Of a DNA stretch of 64,000 nucleotides, positions 1 through 11,600 are shown in pieces. A model generated the notes under the pieces. The model was not told where the DNA came from and made no database searches. It saw only the letters and a list, made by a program, of their open reading frames with translations. The position numbers and the translations under genes are program-made. The stretch's first letter is position 1; each line of letters begins with the position of its first letter. This DNA is from Phytophthora hibernalis (Eukaryota > Oomycota > Peronosporomycetes > Peronosporales > Peronosporaceae): the NCBI GenBank assembly GCA_012656075.1, contig JAAKBF010000358.1:85828-149827 (forward strand), written 5' to 3'.

Positions 1-1639
1 TTGCTGGAACACACTTCGAAGGCTGGAAGTAAGCCCACTATTACCAGTGAGAACGTAGTGGATGTTTCCTTGTGAACGAGCAAGCTCTACAGAGAGAGTA
101 AGTGAGCTCACGCTTTTGTTGGTCGCTTGGGCTGTTGCGGCAACGATCGCAGGTGCTGTTTCGTGTGTCTTGGCCTGCGCCGTGAGCTCGCGAAGTCCGA
201 AAAGGCCATTACTACCTGCGGATTCAGCACGTAGCTTTACTTTGTAGAGTATTCCACTTTGCAGCCCAGTTATGTTGGCGTGGTGAGTCTCTTTGGTACC
301 CGCGTGAAAGTCTTCAACGTTCGAAAAGTTGCGCATGGAGAACAGCCCGCGAATTGTAGTATTCTTCAGCGCGCTGATGTCGTCTGTACTGCGAGTTGCT
401 CCTACCGGCAGTGAAGCAGTGCTGGCTGTGACTGTAGATTGCTTTTTACTCGTAGCGCCATCAGACAACGCGATTACCTCGTAGTGCAGGTCGTACATGA
501 AATACGATAAAGTCTCTTGATTCGCACGACGAACGTCTTCAGGGTCCACCTCCAATTTGAAGCTCACGTTGAGTGCCGTTGCGCTCGCATCTTGTGGGAG
601 CAGCTCAATGCCGTAACTTCCGGAGCAAGTGCGTGCGTTCGAACAGCGTTGGCATGGCGAACCACCTCGCTGCGAACCTCTCCGTTACCTGGGGCTTCTG
701 TCATGCCATAAACGTCGTACAGCGTAGCCGGTGTCAGGTTCTCCAAGACTTTCTGGAAGGTGAACGAGCTATTAGCCTGCGACGGTACACTATGCAGCAC
801 AAACGTTGGCTGGACCGCATCGGCATCAACGCCGACGCTGCGATTTTTGGCAAGGTCATCAGCCGTGAGTAGCACATCTACAGCACCGTTTGCACGCGGT
901 ACCAGTGCAAAGTACGCGCGCCCCGGGGCTGTCAGCGTAGCATTGATCAACACTCTATCAGCCGACGCGTTAGCTGGTCGCACAGCAGTGATATCAATTT
1001 TCGGTGGCTCCGGATGCGTCCAAGACTGCAGAACTGACTGCACCGGTCCAAAACGCCGTTGCTGCCGATCACTTCCGCCACAAAGTACACATCGTAGCTC
1101 ATATTGGGCAGCAGGTTCTTGACCGTACTCACCACTTTCTGCGTCTTTGGCACCGTCACCGTATCCGCCGCCACGACGCCTGCACTCTGGACTCTCTCCA
1201 CTGTATTGTGAGTCCCCGGCAAGCGTCGAGTCGCCGCGTCGGCATGATTCACTTCTTTCGTTTCTTCAGACTCATCCACGCGACATTGCGCCGCTGCAGT
1301 TTTGATCCCAACAGCGTCCAACGCCTCGTGGCCTGCAGGCAGCACTGCGTAGTGCAGATGCGCGGCGTCCGTCAAGAAGGTCGTCAACGTCAGCGCGTGG
1401 GCCGACGCGTGCGTTGCTGCCACGAAGCTGCGCGTCTTCTTGTTCTCATCTGCATTAAGGTATCAGCACAGTCAGCATGAACTCTATAGCATTGAATTCT
1501 AGGTGTTCCACTCACTGCCATCGCTCGAGACGACTGCGGTGTCGTCAGGAATCCCCGCACTTTCGTCACTTAATACACTACTGACTGACAGCAGCGCAAT
1601 CGCCACCAGCCAGTGCAGAGGCGTCCACCGCCGACGCAT
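1..1639 (-). CDS. Secreted fibronectin-III-like repeat protein (5' part; runs off the window)
   Basis: The minus-strand ATG at 1637-1639 opens a classic signal peptide: Arg-rich start, a hydrophobic core (LVAIALLSV) and a likely cut after SSVLS. Exon 1 is 1516-1639. A 65-bp GTGAGT..CAG intron (1451-1515) follows, and exon 2 runs to base 1 with no stop. The mature part is made of beta-rich repeats of about 130-150 residues, each ending in a related motif: LLPNMSYDVYFVAE, LTPATLYDVYGMTE and LQSGILYKVKLRAE. This resembles the end of a fibronectin type III fold, so an extracellular or wall-associated role is inferred. The frame shifts at the A run 1050-1053 and at C 620-621. One extra base at each restores the repeat pattern, so these are probably consensus errors. 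The start lies 241 bp from the divergent kinase start at 1881. No named family was recognised. Confidence 0.6.
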
Positions 1640-1880
1640 CTTGTCCTCGCTCTGTAGCAGCTACGGAAATGACGCCGAAGATAAGATACCGGAAAGATAC
1701 GCGCCGTTTCGTCGTGGTGCCCAGATAATATGGATCGCACTTAGCTGGAGTCGGCCACTCACATGTCAGTTTCTAACGTATTTTCTATTTCTTTTAGACG
1801 GGTCAGCGTACCGTAAAATTTCGATAAAGCGTTACTCGAGACGGTAGAAGTGCAGCGCACTGGTCACTACGCGTCCTGCC

Positions 1881-3616
1881 ATGCCGTCCACGCTCACCAA
1901 GGCCGAGACGGAGGACTTCGCGGCGGCGGAGGTGCCTCTGCAGGTGCTGGACGGCAACTCATCAGCCACGGACGCAACCCCGCGTGATGCCAAGAAGCGC
2001 GACAAGCAGCGGCGCTTCACGTTCAAGCGCGTGAGTCGCACGCACGAGGTCATCGCAGAGGACGCCGCAGTCCTGGCGTCGCCCGCGTCCTCTGGATCGG
2101 ACAGCACCAGCAGTTTGAGCACTGAGACGAGCTGCAGCAAGCACCCGGTGGGGCCGCAAGACTTCGATCTGCTGTGTGTCATTGGCCAAGGAGCTTTCGG
2201 GAAGGTGATCCAAGTGCGCCACCAGCCGACGGATGAGGTTCTGGCAATGAAAGTAGGTGCAGTGGATAGAGGACTATGAGTTTAGTGGGGTGGCGGGAGA
2301 TGAGCGCGTTCTGACGAGTGGGGGCCTCGTTGTGGCTGTTGCAGATCGTGTCGAACAAGTACATTGTGAAGCACAACTCCGTGTCGTACCTGCAGGCGGA
2401 GAGGGACATTATGACCAAGATCAACCACCCGTTCCTCATCAGTCTGCGGTACGCGTTCCAGACCAAGTCGAACGTGTATCTGGTCATGCCGTTCGTGGCG
2501 GGAGGAGAGCTGTTCCACCACCTGCACAAGCAAGGCCTGCTGCTAGAGAGCTCGGCCAAGTTTTACGCTGCGGAGATGGTGCTGGCTCTCGAGCATTTGC
2601 ACTCACAGGGTATCATTCATCGGTAGGTTGCTGTGTTCACTTTTGTCTTGTGGATTTTGACAGTAACCCCTGCTGTACCTCTATTGATGACGAGTAGAGA
2701 CCTGAAGCCTGAAAACGTGTTGCTTGGCGCCGACGGACACATTCGGCTCACGGACTTCGGCCTCGCCAAAGAAATGGCCGACGTGAGTTGAAGCTGCACC
2801 ACCGGAACAGCCGCCGTCGTGCTAATTAGTTCCATGGGATGTTACAGGAGGATGACTCGACGAGCACCATGTGTGGCACAAACGGTGAGCACCAAGTGTC
2901 TATCCGGTATTACCATCGGTTCCTGACGCAAGTTTTTGTTGCTGCTATAATAGAGTACATGCCACCAGAAATGATTCGACGGAAGGCATACAACCAGGCG
3001 GTCGACTGGTGGGCACTTGGCGCACTCATCTACGAGATGGTGACGGGATACCCGCCATTCAGACACAAGAACCGCAAGAAACTCCACCACAAGATTTTGA
3101 ACGAAAAGGTAAATGCAAGTTCGGTTGCCTTGTATTAACGGATCCTATTGTTTTGGCACTAATCTTGATGGGCGCTACTCAACTGGCAATTGACAGCTTC
3201 CCCTCCCGAAATGGCTTGGCCCTGACACCCACTCCATCTTGAAGCAGCTACTGGAGCGAAATGTCGACAAGCGACTGGGATCCGGCAAGTCGACTATGTT
3301 CCAGGTGAAAGGCGTGCAGGCCATCAAGAAGCACGCCTTCTTCAAGGGCATCGACTGGCACCTGCTCGAACAGAAGAAGGTGCAACCGCCGATCTTGCCC
3401 AATGTTATGAGCAACACGGATACCACGTACTTCTCGGATGAGTTCACGACGCAAGACGTGGGACGTCGCAGCCGCATTGATAGTTCCAACGCTGGCGGCG
3501 ATTCGAAGAAGCTTTTCGCGCGCTTCTCGTGGGTTGCGGACGACGCACCGAGCTTTGCGGATATCGTTCGTGCAGGTGCTATGGACGACGGTGCGGTTGT
3601 TCCAAACACCCCCTAA
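1881..3616 (+). CDS. AGC-family serine/threonine protein kinase (AKT/S6K/SGK-like)
   Basis: Six exons give a 448-residue kinase: 1881-2252, 2345-2622, 2698-2782, 2848-2884, 2954-3108 and 3197-3616. All introns are GT..AG and phases join cleanly. An acidic, Ser-rich N-tail of about 90 residues precedes the catalytic domain. Visible motifs are the Gly loop IGQGAFGKV, the lysine in LAMK, HRDLKPEN (split by intron 2), DFG in LTDFGLAK, a TMCGT-type activation segment split over the 37-bp exon 4, and DWWALG. The C-tail carries a turn region (TTYFSDEFTT) and a hydrophobic motif (FARFSW), which place it in the AGC group downstream of PDK1. The APE motif reads PPE (EYMPPEM). There is no PH domain, so it is closer to S6K/SGK than to animal AKT. 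The substrate is unknown. Confidence 0.88.
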
Positions 3617-4589
3617 AGGGCGAGCGCACCGGACAGATAGTAGTTTTCATATTCAGGTTAGACAATTTCATAATAGTTCGGCGTGTCTGGTGCGCAAATT
3701 TTGCGTGTATTTCCTCCAACCAAGCTTACATGTATTATCACTGATGCGTCATCGGTTCACTGGGTCATATTTGGCTGTGGTAACGTTATAATCGTTCTGG
3801 CGTTCGACTTGCCGAGACCGAAATCCCAGCAATGTCGCAGCCTATTAGAGCAATTCCACCCGTTGGGACAAAACAAAAGTCATAATTAGCCTAACGAAGA
3901 TCAACAAAAGATCCTTCTACATGTAGCAATGCATACTTTTCGGCCACTTTTTGTTCCCTACCCGCATGTTCGTCCAAGGCTTGTCAAGAACATCGGTTCT
4001 TTAAAGACACGATTCGCTGCAGTGTCTGGGGTGTCACGTGCTGATCCACGACACGAATGGCGTCAAGATCCCCGTGGTGCTGCAAGTCGCGAGAACATTA
4101 ACCGCGCGATTGACGGCAGCCTGGTGGCGATTCAGCTGCTGACGTTCGCACACTGGGTGTCATTGGAGACAAGGAGACGGAGGTCAATGTGGGCGTCGTG
4201 ATCTTCGTGACTTTCCAGTCACTGCCCAAGGATATTGAGGTCGCGCTCCATGCCAAACTGCTGCCTAATGGAAACGTGCAGGTGGGTGTGCACATTGTCT
4301 GTGGCACCAGAAATTCCTCTCGACCTGGTGATGACTGATGTGGAAGATCACTTTGCATTCGCGTGCTTTGGGAACTCAAGCTTGTCTGGAATAACGAGGT
4401 GCAAGGTGTACCATACTGATTGCACTTGTGGACGCGTTAGAGTCGAAGTATCTGCCCTGGCACTTCCAAGTCGACCGTGCGTAATCCCGCTGAGCCCCAA
4501 GGAGGCAACTTCTGCCGGGGCTAATGACAAACTGACGGCTCTATTGATCTCAACGACAATGCCGAAGGTGGTCAAAATGAAGTGTACTT
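3617..4589 (+). other. Intergenic stretch with unrecognised coding remnants
   Basis: The first 300 bases are the AT-richer 3' flank of the kinase gene. From about 4140 to 4330 one plus frame stays open and reads like protein (for example GDKETEVNVGVVIFVTF), but stops surround it and no family was recognised. It may belong to the same decayed locus as the COG4-like fragment that follows. Confidence 0.3.
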
Positions 4590-5334
4590 CTCATGATGCT
4601 CCAGGCAGTGAATGAAGATCTGGAGCGGGCGTTGCAAGAGGAAACCAGACTCATCATGACTATCAACTCTGCCTATATGAGCGGCAAGTTTGTGCGTGCA
4701 CTTCAGGATATTCTCAGTGATGCACCCATCCTCGAGTGCCTCCCACCCCATCAACGACATGACTGAGGCGTTGTTTCCAACGAGGGGCAGGAAGTACTGT
4801 CCTGTTCCCTGCGCAAGCGGTTGTTACAGGTGATTCAAGTACAGATGAACGAGCAGTTGAAATACGTGGTCACATCAGCCGAATCTGACGCGTTCGGCTC
4901 GCGTGGCTCACCTTTATTGCGGCTAGTAGAGCAAGATGCTATGAAGAATCGAGAACTACAGCGCTAGAGCAGCACCCCTTTCGAGGATCTGGTTGAAGAA
5001 GTTTTGACTTTCTGTTTGGAGCGCGCTGCTCACATCCAAGAAGTCGTGCAACGATTTGGGTGCACTGCAGCTTGAGCGCGAGTTGACTGATATATTAGCT
5101 CGTGTGTCGACGCTCGTGCCACAGAAGAGTCTGCGTGCAGCGTTCACGCGTTTTTTCCAGGTCGTGTTCATTTTGAACCTCGTGCAGCCCTTGTACGAGC
5201 TGGATTATCTTACCAGAGTGCGAGAGGAACTATCTCTCGAGACTATTGCGACGCTCTTGCGCATGCGTGTCGACTTCAAACCGCAAGATGTTGCGCGCGC
5301 AATCGACCAGATGACAGGCAGATGCAAAGGCTAA
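4590..5334 (+). pseudogene. Decayed COG4-like (conserved oligomeric Golgi subunit 4) 3' fragment
   Basis: The last open stretch, 5056-5334, matches the pattern of the COG4 C-terminus: a LERELTDIL helix, then FTRFFQVVFILNL, then LDYL, and a final LLRMRVDFKPQDVARA. COG4 is a tethering subunit of the Golgi COG complex. Upstream, 4590-5050 is readable helical sequence (NEDLERALQEETRLIMTIN; LRKRLLQVIQVQMNEQLKY) broken by TGA near 4764, TAG near 4964 and frame changes. Unlike the homopolymer breaks elsewhere, the in-frame stops and the lack of an N-terminal half suggest real decay or a truncated duplicate. The assignment rests on pattern memory of the family end and is moderate. Confidence 0.45.
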
Positions 5335-6628
5335 CGCAGCAAAGGCTAGTGGCTCATCGTAGCCGATACCCTACCACACAAGTGAGTGTACGATTCCTGT
5401 CGCCGCAGATTGGAAATTGTTGACCGGTGAACTTTGATTTAGACGACGACATAGATAAATGGACATTTCTTTCATACCAATGGATTATCGTCGAAGTTCC
5501 CCGATATCACCTGAGCAGGCCTTGCCAACTCTTTATCAGCGATATGAATGGGGTGTGCTTCAAGCGGCAACGCTCTACAGCTCCGTGAGAAGATCCCCCG
5601 AGCAGCTCTTCTTGCTCTTGCACCCTCTACGGCGCGTTGACGTGGTGGCTTACCGACATTTCTCTTCAGGTGGTCACACTTACAACACCCCCAATCAACA
5701 CGTTGTGACGATCCGTGGCTACCATTGGATGTGACTGCATTGGACGAGTTCAACCAGGAATGAAAGGCTCATCTGACTGAGAAGCATTGGATGACGACGG
5801 CGATCAGTCGCTGAATGTACGTCAGTTGCTGTCAAGATATTGCTGCTCGATGAACCAAGTTACATTTGAGCTATACAACCTGCGTCAATGTCTCAGACAC
5901 CTTGAAGTGAAATGCGCACGCCTCATGTGGCCTGCAGTTATAAAGTGCTTGCCGCAAACGCAATTCAGGATTAACAACGCTGCATTCGAGCGCAGCACCA
6001 CGAATCGTGGCACGATGGTGTGCGAGATACGTGTCGCACAGAAGATCTACCCCGAAGCTGAGTATCTATCGTCTGCTCGCCCTGCAAGCCTCCTGGTTTC
6101 AACGGAGAAGTTTCTGCAGCAGTGTCTCAACGGGATGAATGCTCAAAGGTCAACGCCACTGCGAACGATCGCTGTCTAAGCATAACTCAAGTTCAAATGC
6201 AGTGTCTGGGCTGCGTACAAGAATGGACGCCACCTTTGGTGAGGATTCCTCGCCCTCGTTACCACAGGATAACCGTCGCGATATTGAAGTCGAGTGGCGA
6301 AATTATAGCGCACTTCCCATTGGCTAACAGGAGGGTTCCGAATCGGAAATCTAAGCTGATTGGTCAGCAACTGGGTTCCGAATTGGAAAAATAAACTGAT
6401 TGGTCGGCAGATGGGTTCCGAATTTTCCGTACGTGTAAGTTACACTGTAACCGCTTGTCACTTCAATATTGCATGTAGCAGCAACATTCAGTGACTGGAG
6501 GAGCATCGGCAGTGGGCTCAGATAGAGGCGCCAGCGACGCGCACGTGCGAAGGGCCATGTCAAATTGCTGCATCGCATGACGAGGGCACTCGGGCGCTCC
6601 AGGCCGGACTTAGGAGCTGTTGAGAGTC
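5335..6628 (+). other. Gene-poor stretch with two unassigned short open frames
   Basis: Open plus-strand frames at 5459-5734 (91 codons) and 5787-6179 (130 codons) have no recognisable motif and no convincing start or splice context. They may be chance frames or remnants of the decayed locus upstream. A tandem repeat lies at 6333-6427. Confidence 0.3.
6333..6427. repeat. 40-bp tandem repeat, about 2.3 copies
   Basis: GGGTTCCGAAT recurs at 6333, 6373 and 6413, an exact 40-base period. The copies share the CTGATTGGTC block between these anchors. The third copy breaks off after about 15 bases. It lies roughly 200 bases upstream of the MFS gene core promoter. Confidence 0.75.
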
Positions 6629-6644
6629 GCTCATTCTCCAATTT
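6629..6644 (+). promoter_or_regulatory. Oomycete core promoter (Inr + flanking element)
   Basis: The 16 bases read GCTCATTCTCCAATTT, a full match to the described Phytophthora core GCTCATTYYNCAWTTT. The site sits 35 bases before the ATG at 6679. It therefore argues for that start over the in-frame ATG at 6565, which lies upstream of the expected transcription start. Confidence 0.8.
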
Positions 6645-6678
6645 TCCTGGTGCTTGGCAGACCAAAACGACTTCCAGT

Positions 6679-8378
6679 ATGGATGCTCAGATAGTCATTT
6701 CGCTGATCATCCTCGCATTCCTGACCTGCGGTGTCATTTATGACGTCGAGTTGAGTCCCCAGGGACTGAAGCTCCACTCGCGCAGCTATCGGTAAGACCA
6801 CTCACAAACTTTACTCTTTGTATTTGTCTGACCTCTTGGTGCTCTAGATGGCGACGACTACAGAATTGGTTCCCCATGGGCGTAGCCTACGCAGCCTTCT
6901 ATATGGCCAGGTACAATGTGGCTGCAGGCAACGTTCCGTCTGTACGCAACCGACTTGGCTTCTCCTCCGTCTACATGGGCTGGTACGTTTCGTCTGCTAG
7001 GCTTTCGGTGTTCGTACTCGTGCAAAGTCTTGATCGGTGGACTTACTCTTTCTTTGTGCATACTATTTTCCAGGGTCCTCTCAGCAGGATCATGGGCGTA
7101 CGCTATTAGTGCTCCCTTCACTGGACAGATCACTGACCGCATCGGAGGCAGGAACGGTATGATTGTCGCCTGTGTTGGGGCTGCACTTTGCAACTTGGTA
7201 CTCGGCATGGTCTTTCTCAGCAATGGATCATTTATGATGAAGAAAGTCCTCTTCATTGTATTCTACGCAGCGAATGTGCTGATGCAGGGATTTGGCACCA
7301 GTGCCGTCGTGAAGATCAACGCGGCGTGGTATATGGCGAGCGAACGCGGGGTGTTCGCTGGAGTGTTCAACACCATGTTGACGAGTGGGTACTACCTGTC
7401 GTTGGGCACCGGCAGCAGCATCATTGAGTCGTTGGACTGGGCGTACGTGTTCATCCTTCCCGGAGGAGCGCTCCTTATCATGTCGGTCATTATTCTATCA
7501 TTCGTGAAAAGTTCACCAGCCGACACGAACCACTTTTCGCCAGACCAGCTACCGACGTGCACGACGCAGCTTGAGCTAGACCCCAGTGCATGTCATGTGG
7601 AGAAAACGCAGTGGAAGAGGTTCTCACGCCCAAGCAGCAAATGAAGCAGCTTCTGAGAAATCGAACATTCCTCGGATACCTCGCTGCCTTGTTCTTCCTG
7701 TGCTGGGCGCGTGACGGATTCCTCAATTGGTTTCTTTCCTTCTTCGATGATGTGCGTTCGGAATCCCTTACGTCTAGTGATACGGCCATCATCGGTGGTG
7801 CCTGGACAATTGGAGGTTTTATTGGAGGTATTCTCTGCGGATGGGCCAGCGACGCCGTCTTCCACTCCGACCGAGTCAAGCCGATCTTCATATTTTCCCT
7901 TTTACAAGCCGTCGTCCTCGGCGTTATTTACTTCGTCAGCTCAACCTGCAGCGTGGTGGCTCTCGGAGCCCTTACATTCCTTTCGAGCGTCTTCATTCTG
8001 GGCAACTACACGCTGCTGAGCTACACTGTGCCGACGGATCTGCCTCAAGACATCGCGGCTGGGGCGACCGGGATCATGCATGCTGTTGGGTACTTCTCGA
8101 CAGGGCTCTCCAGTGCTGTTATGGGTAACGTCATCGATGGTGCAGGTTATCTCGTGTGGACGTTGTCTCTGGTGGTGGCATCAGTCTTGTCGGGCGTGTT
8201 CGTCAAACTGGGATCGCACTTCTCCAAGGGTCGTAAAACCGAATTGAGACATCAACCAGCGGTAATCACGCCAATGACCGATGCCTCCGGGGAGCTGTCC
8301 AACTGCTCCGTGTCATTCGACGGTGATTTCACCATGGTCGAGTCACCCACGCCTGCGAGAACCACGCCATCTTTTTGA
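6679..8378 (+). CDS. MFS transporter, organophosphate:Pi antiporter (GlpT/UhpT-like) family
   Basis: Three exons (6679-6791, 6848-6982, 7074-8378) encode about 517 residues with twelve likely membrane helices. The first segment after the N-terminal helix carries ARYN, then LGFSSVYMGWVLSAGSWAY, then GQITDRIGGRNGMI. This is the loop signature of the OPA branch of the major facilitator superfamily, which exchanges sugar or glycerol phosphates for phosphate. A hydrophilic loop near 7510-7640 separates the two six-helix halves. In that loop the frame shifts at the A run 7603-7606; one more A joins both halves. The C-tail is hydrophilic and Ser/Thr-rich. A perfect core promoter lies 35 bases upstream. 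The transported substrate cannot be told from sequence. Confidence 0.82.
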
Positions 8379-8631
8379 ACGTTACTACTATGTAGATATG
8401 GTCTTGTTGTGAGTGCAGTAGTTTTTGTAGTTGTAAGACTTTCGTAGACATCTAAAGGATCCCCTGCACGGACGATACTTCTAGCATGCTGTCAGAGTCC
8501 GCACCAAACAGTGTAATCACCAGCAACAATCCATTGAAAAAAAATCTGTCCATGGTATCTACATGTACTACAGTAGAAGTTAACACCACGCTCACTGTCA
8601 ATCAGTTTAGCGGTCCAAATTAGTGGTTTGT

Positions 8632-11600
8632 TCAGCCATTTTCAGGAATGTCGTCGTCCCCGTGGACAAGAAAATGAGCGTCGCACAACTTGTCCACTGT
8701 TCGATTCAACGCATAACACCGCATCGTCGTCTCAGCCAACGAGATGAGGTTTGCCTTCATGTCTTCCAAATTTGCCGTAGACATCTCAGCGTCAGCAACC
8801 AATGAATAAAAAGCTGCCCGACACTCAACATCGGGACTGCCGTCAATCTGTTTGTGTATCTGCTCAAGGTGATCCCACAAGCAGGAGTACAGTGAAAGCA
8901 CCGTATCACGTTGTCCTGGGGTGCCCCGCAGTCGAGTTACTAATCTCCGGGCCTTAGCGATCGTTTCGGGAACAGATATCAAACTCACCGAGTCTGTCGG
9001 AGCGTTGCCAACGAGATCAGCGTGTTGATTGTTGGTCTTTACCAGCCTCATCAGCTCGTCGACCACAGTCGAAATCTTGATCCTGTCCTTTGGGTTAAAC
9101 GTACACATTCGCTTGACTAGCTCCCACTGGTTGTCCTCGCAGGTCTTAGGTTTCGATGGCAACCTGCCCTTTGTCGCGTGCGATTTCACCACGAAGTTAC
9201 CTTGATTTCCCCATGGCAGACACAGTTGCATAGTATTACCTGACTTGACCGCCTCAATAACTCGCAGAGCTTCCACAATGCACATGCCAAGAGAGTAAAT
9301 ATCCGACGCAGAGGTTGGCCGTGTGCTGGTATCGAAGCACTCGGGGGCCACCCAATGCGACGCAGCTGAAACCAGCGCTGTTCTCTCACTGCTCGCCTCA
9401 GAACTCAAACCGAAGTCCGTCACCTTCGCCTTCATGTCGGTCCCGATCACGATGTTGTTCCCTTTGAGATCGCCGTGAACCACATTACGAGCGTGGAGAT
9501 ACTGTACACCCAGCGCTGCCTCATGCAACTTCGCCCACAACTCGTTCGGACGCTTTCGTAGATATCTAATCAAAGTCCCGTTGGTGGCGTACTCGCAGAC
9601 GAAGAATGGCCTCCCGACATGACAGGCACCAAACAACCGAACCACGTGGGGATGGCTAAACCCGAACCAAATGTCGACTTCGCGGCGGAACATCGCCAGA
9701 GCTTCTGCTCTATTGGCGTTGTCCCTTTGGGCTTGTGAAGCTGTTGATTCCGAATAACTCGAGTAGGAGTTATCGTAGGAGGACGTATCATTGCTGTCAT
9801 GTGAGCCAGCCACAGTGACTTGTTTCACCACCACATCCGAGTCCAGCCATTTTGCACGGAAAACGCTTCCAAAGCCACCTGCACCCAGACACTCCCACTC
9901 ATCGACGATCAACTCGTACCAGGGAATGAACCATGCTGGCGTAAATTCTGACAACTCGTCAGTCTCCAATTTGCTGCCGATGTCCTCATACGCCTTTTTC
10001 ATGGTGCTCAGTTGACCAGGAGAATATTTGCCAAGATGGTCTTTCATCTCTGCTTTCAGTGTTCTCAAAAATGATGCCCGTTCTTCCGCCGACTTCAAAT
10101 CGTTCAACAGGAGGAAAACGTCCGACACCCCAGTCACGAACGCCTCGAGTTGGTCGCTGCGCTGTTGCTGCAATCGCGCTTCTCTCTCTTTCGCTGCATC
10201 TGCCTCCTCGCCCAGCGAAGTCATGAGCGCGTTGATACGCCAATTCAAGGCATACATACTGTTTGTAGTTGCACGCGTTGACGACAGCCGCAGAAGTTGA
10301 GTTTGTTCAGTCGACATCTTGATCGTCTGGTAAAACTCGTTGACCAGGGCTTCAAATCGCGCTAGTATTGCCGGGTGATACGTTGAGACTTGCAGACGTT
10401 CGTACACGGCGTTGATATCCTCAAATATTTGGATATACTGCACGTTGTCGCACTTCTCCATCTTAGTTTGAACCTTCAGCCACAGTTCTGAGTACTCATC
10501 AACGGAGGTTGCAGACTTAAGATCTGGTAGGAGGGTGTTAGAATTCCCTTGAATAGCCAGACGCTCAAGCTCGTAGACGATAGAAGACAAACTGGCGCGT
10601 TTGCGGGGATCTTGACAGCACAAGCGCCAAACTAACCCCGGGCATCATCAAGAAGACATTTAGGAGCGCTTGGGGCGTATACGTTTGACTCGGGAGACCA
10701 ATATGTTTTAGCGGACCTTGCCGAGTATTCGGTTAAGTTTGTCCAAGGCACGTTTTCGGTCGCAGCTTCCAGAATGCACATTCCCAGAGAATACACATCC
10801 GACTCGTACGATGGTTGCTTCCCTTCCAAAACCTCAGGCGCTTGCCAGCGCATCGACCCCACAATGGCCGAAGAAGCAAGATTGGATCTCTTGGTCGAGC
10901 CACTCAACCCAAAATTCGACAGCTTCGTCAGACCATCACTGCCAATCAATATCGTACTGCAACGAAGGTCACTGTGAACAATACCCCTTTCGTGAAGATA
11001 CTCGAGACCTAACGCCGCCTCGTACAAATACTTCCAAATATTTAGCTTCCCCTCTGAAGACAAGTTGATACGATCGAGAAGTGATCCAATGCTGACATCC
11101 TCACACACGAAAAGCTTCAGTCGTGGGCCAGCATCGCATGCGCCGTACAGCTTGATCACATTGGGATGCCGCAATTTCTGCCACAGCCGCACTTCATCCT
11201 CGAAGTGGGAGTGGGAGGCCTCGGGAACGAACAACTTCACCACCGCATCGGCATCGAGCCATTTGGCACAAAAGTCACCTCCGATATTTCCGTTGTGAGA
11301 GTACCGGATCAGCTCGATTTCGGATGGAGCGATGGCGCAGCTTGACAAGACTTCGGGGTGCAGAATATCACAATCTATGGCAGCCGTTTCACTAGTATTT
11401 GGCTGAGTGGCGGGCAGAAGGAATGGTGTGAGTATGCGCTGAATGTCACTGTACCCACGGTCCGCTGCAATTCGGAGAGCCGTTTTTCCATCATTCGACT
11501 GCGTATTCACGTCGGCACCACAATCTTCAGCAAGATACCGGACGATATCAACGTTTTTGTTGAAAGCTGCGAGCATCAACGCTGAGTACCCATCGTTGTT

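Noticed and set aside
6565..6678. Upstream in-frame ATG for the MFS gene
   Set aside because: The perfect core promoter at 6629-6644 lies between this ATG and 6679, and the extra 38 residues have no transporter character.
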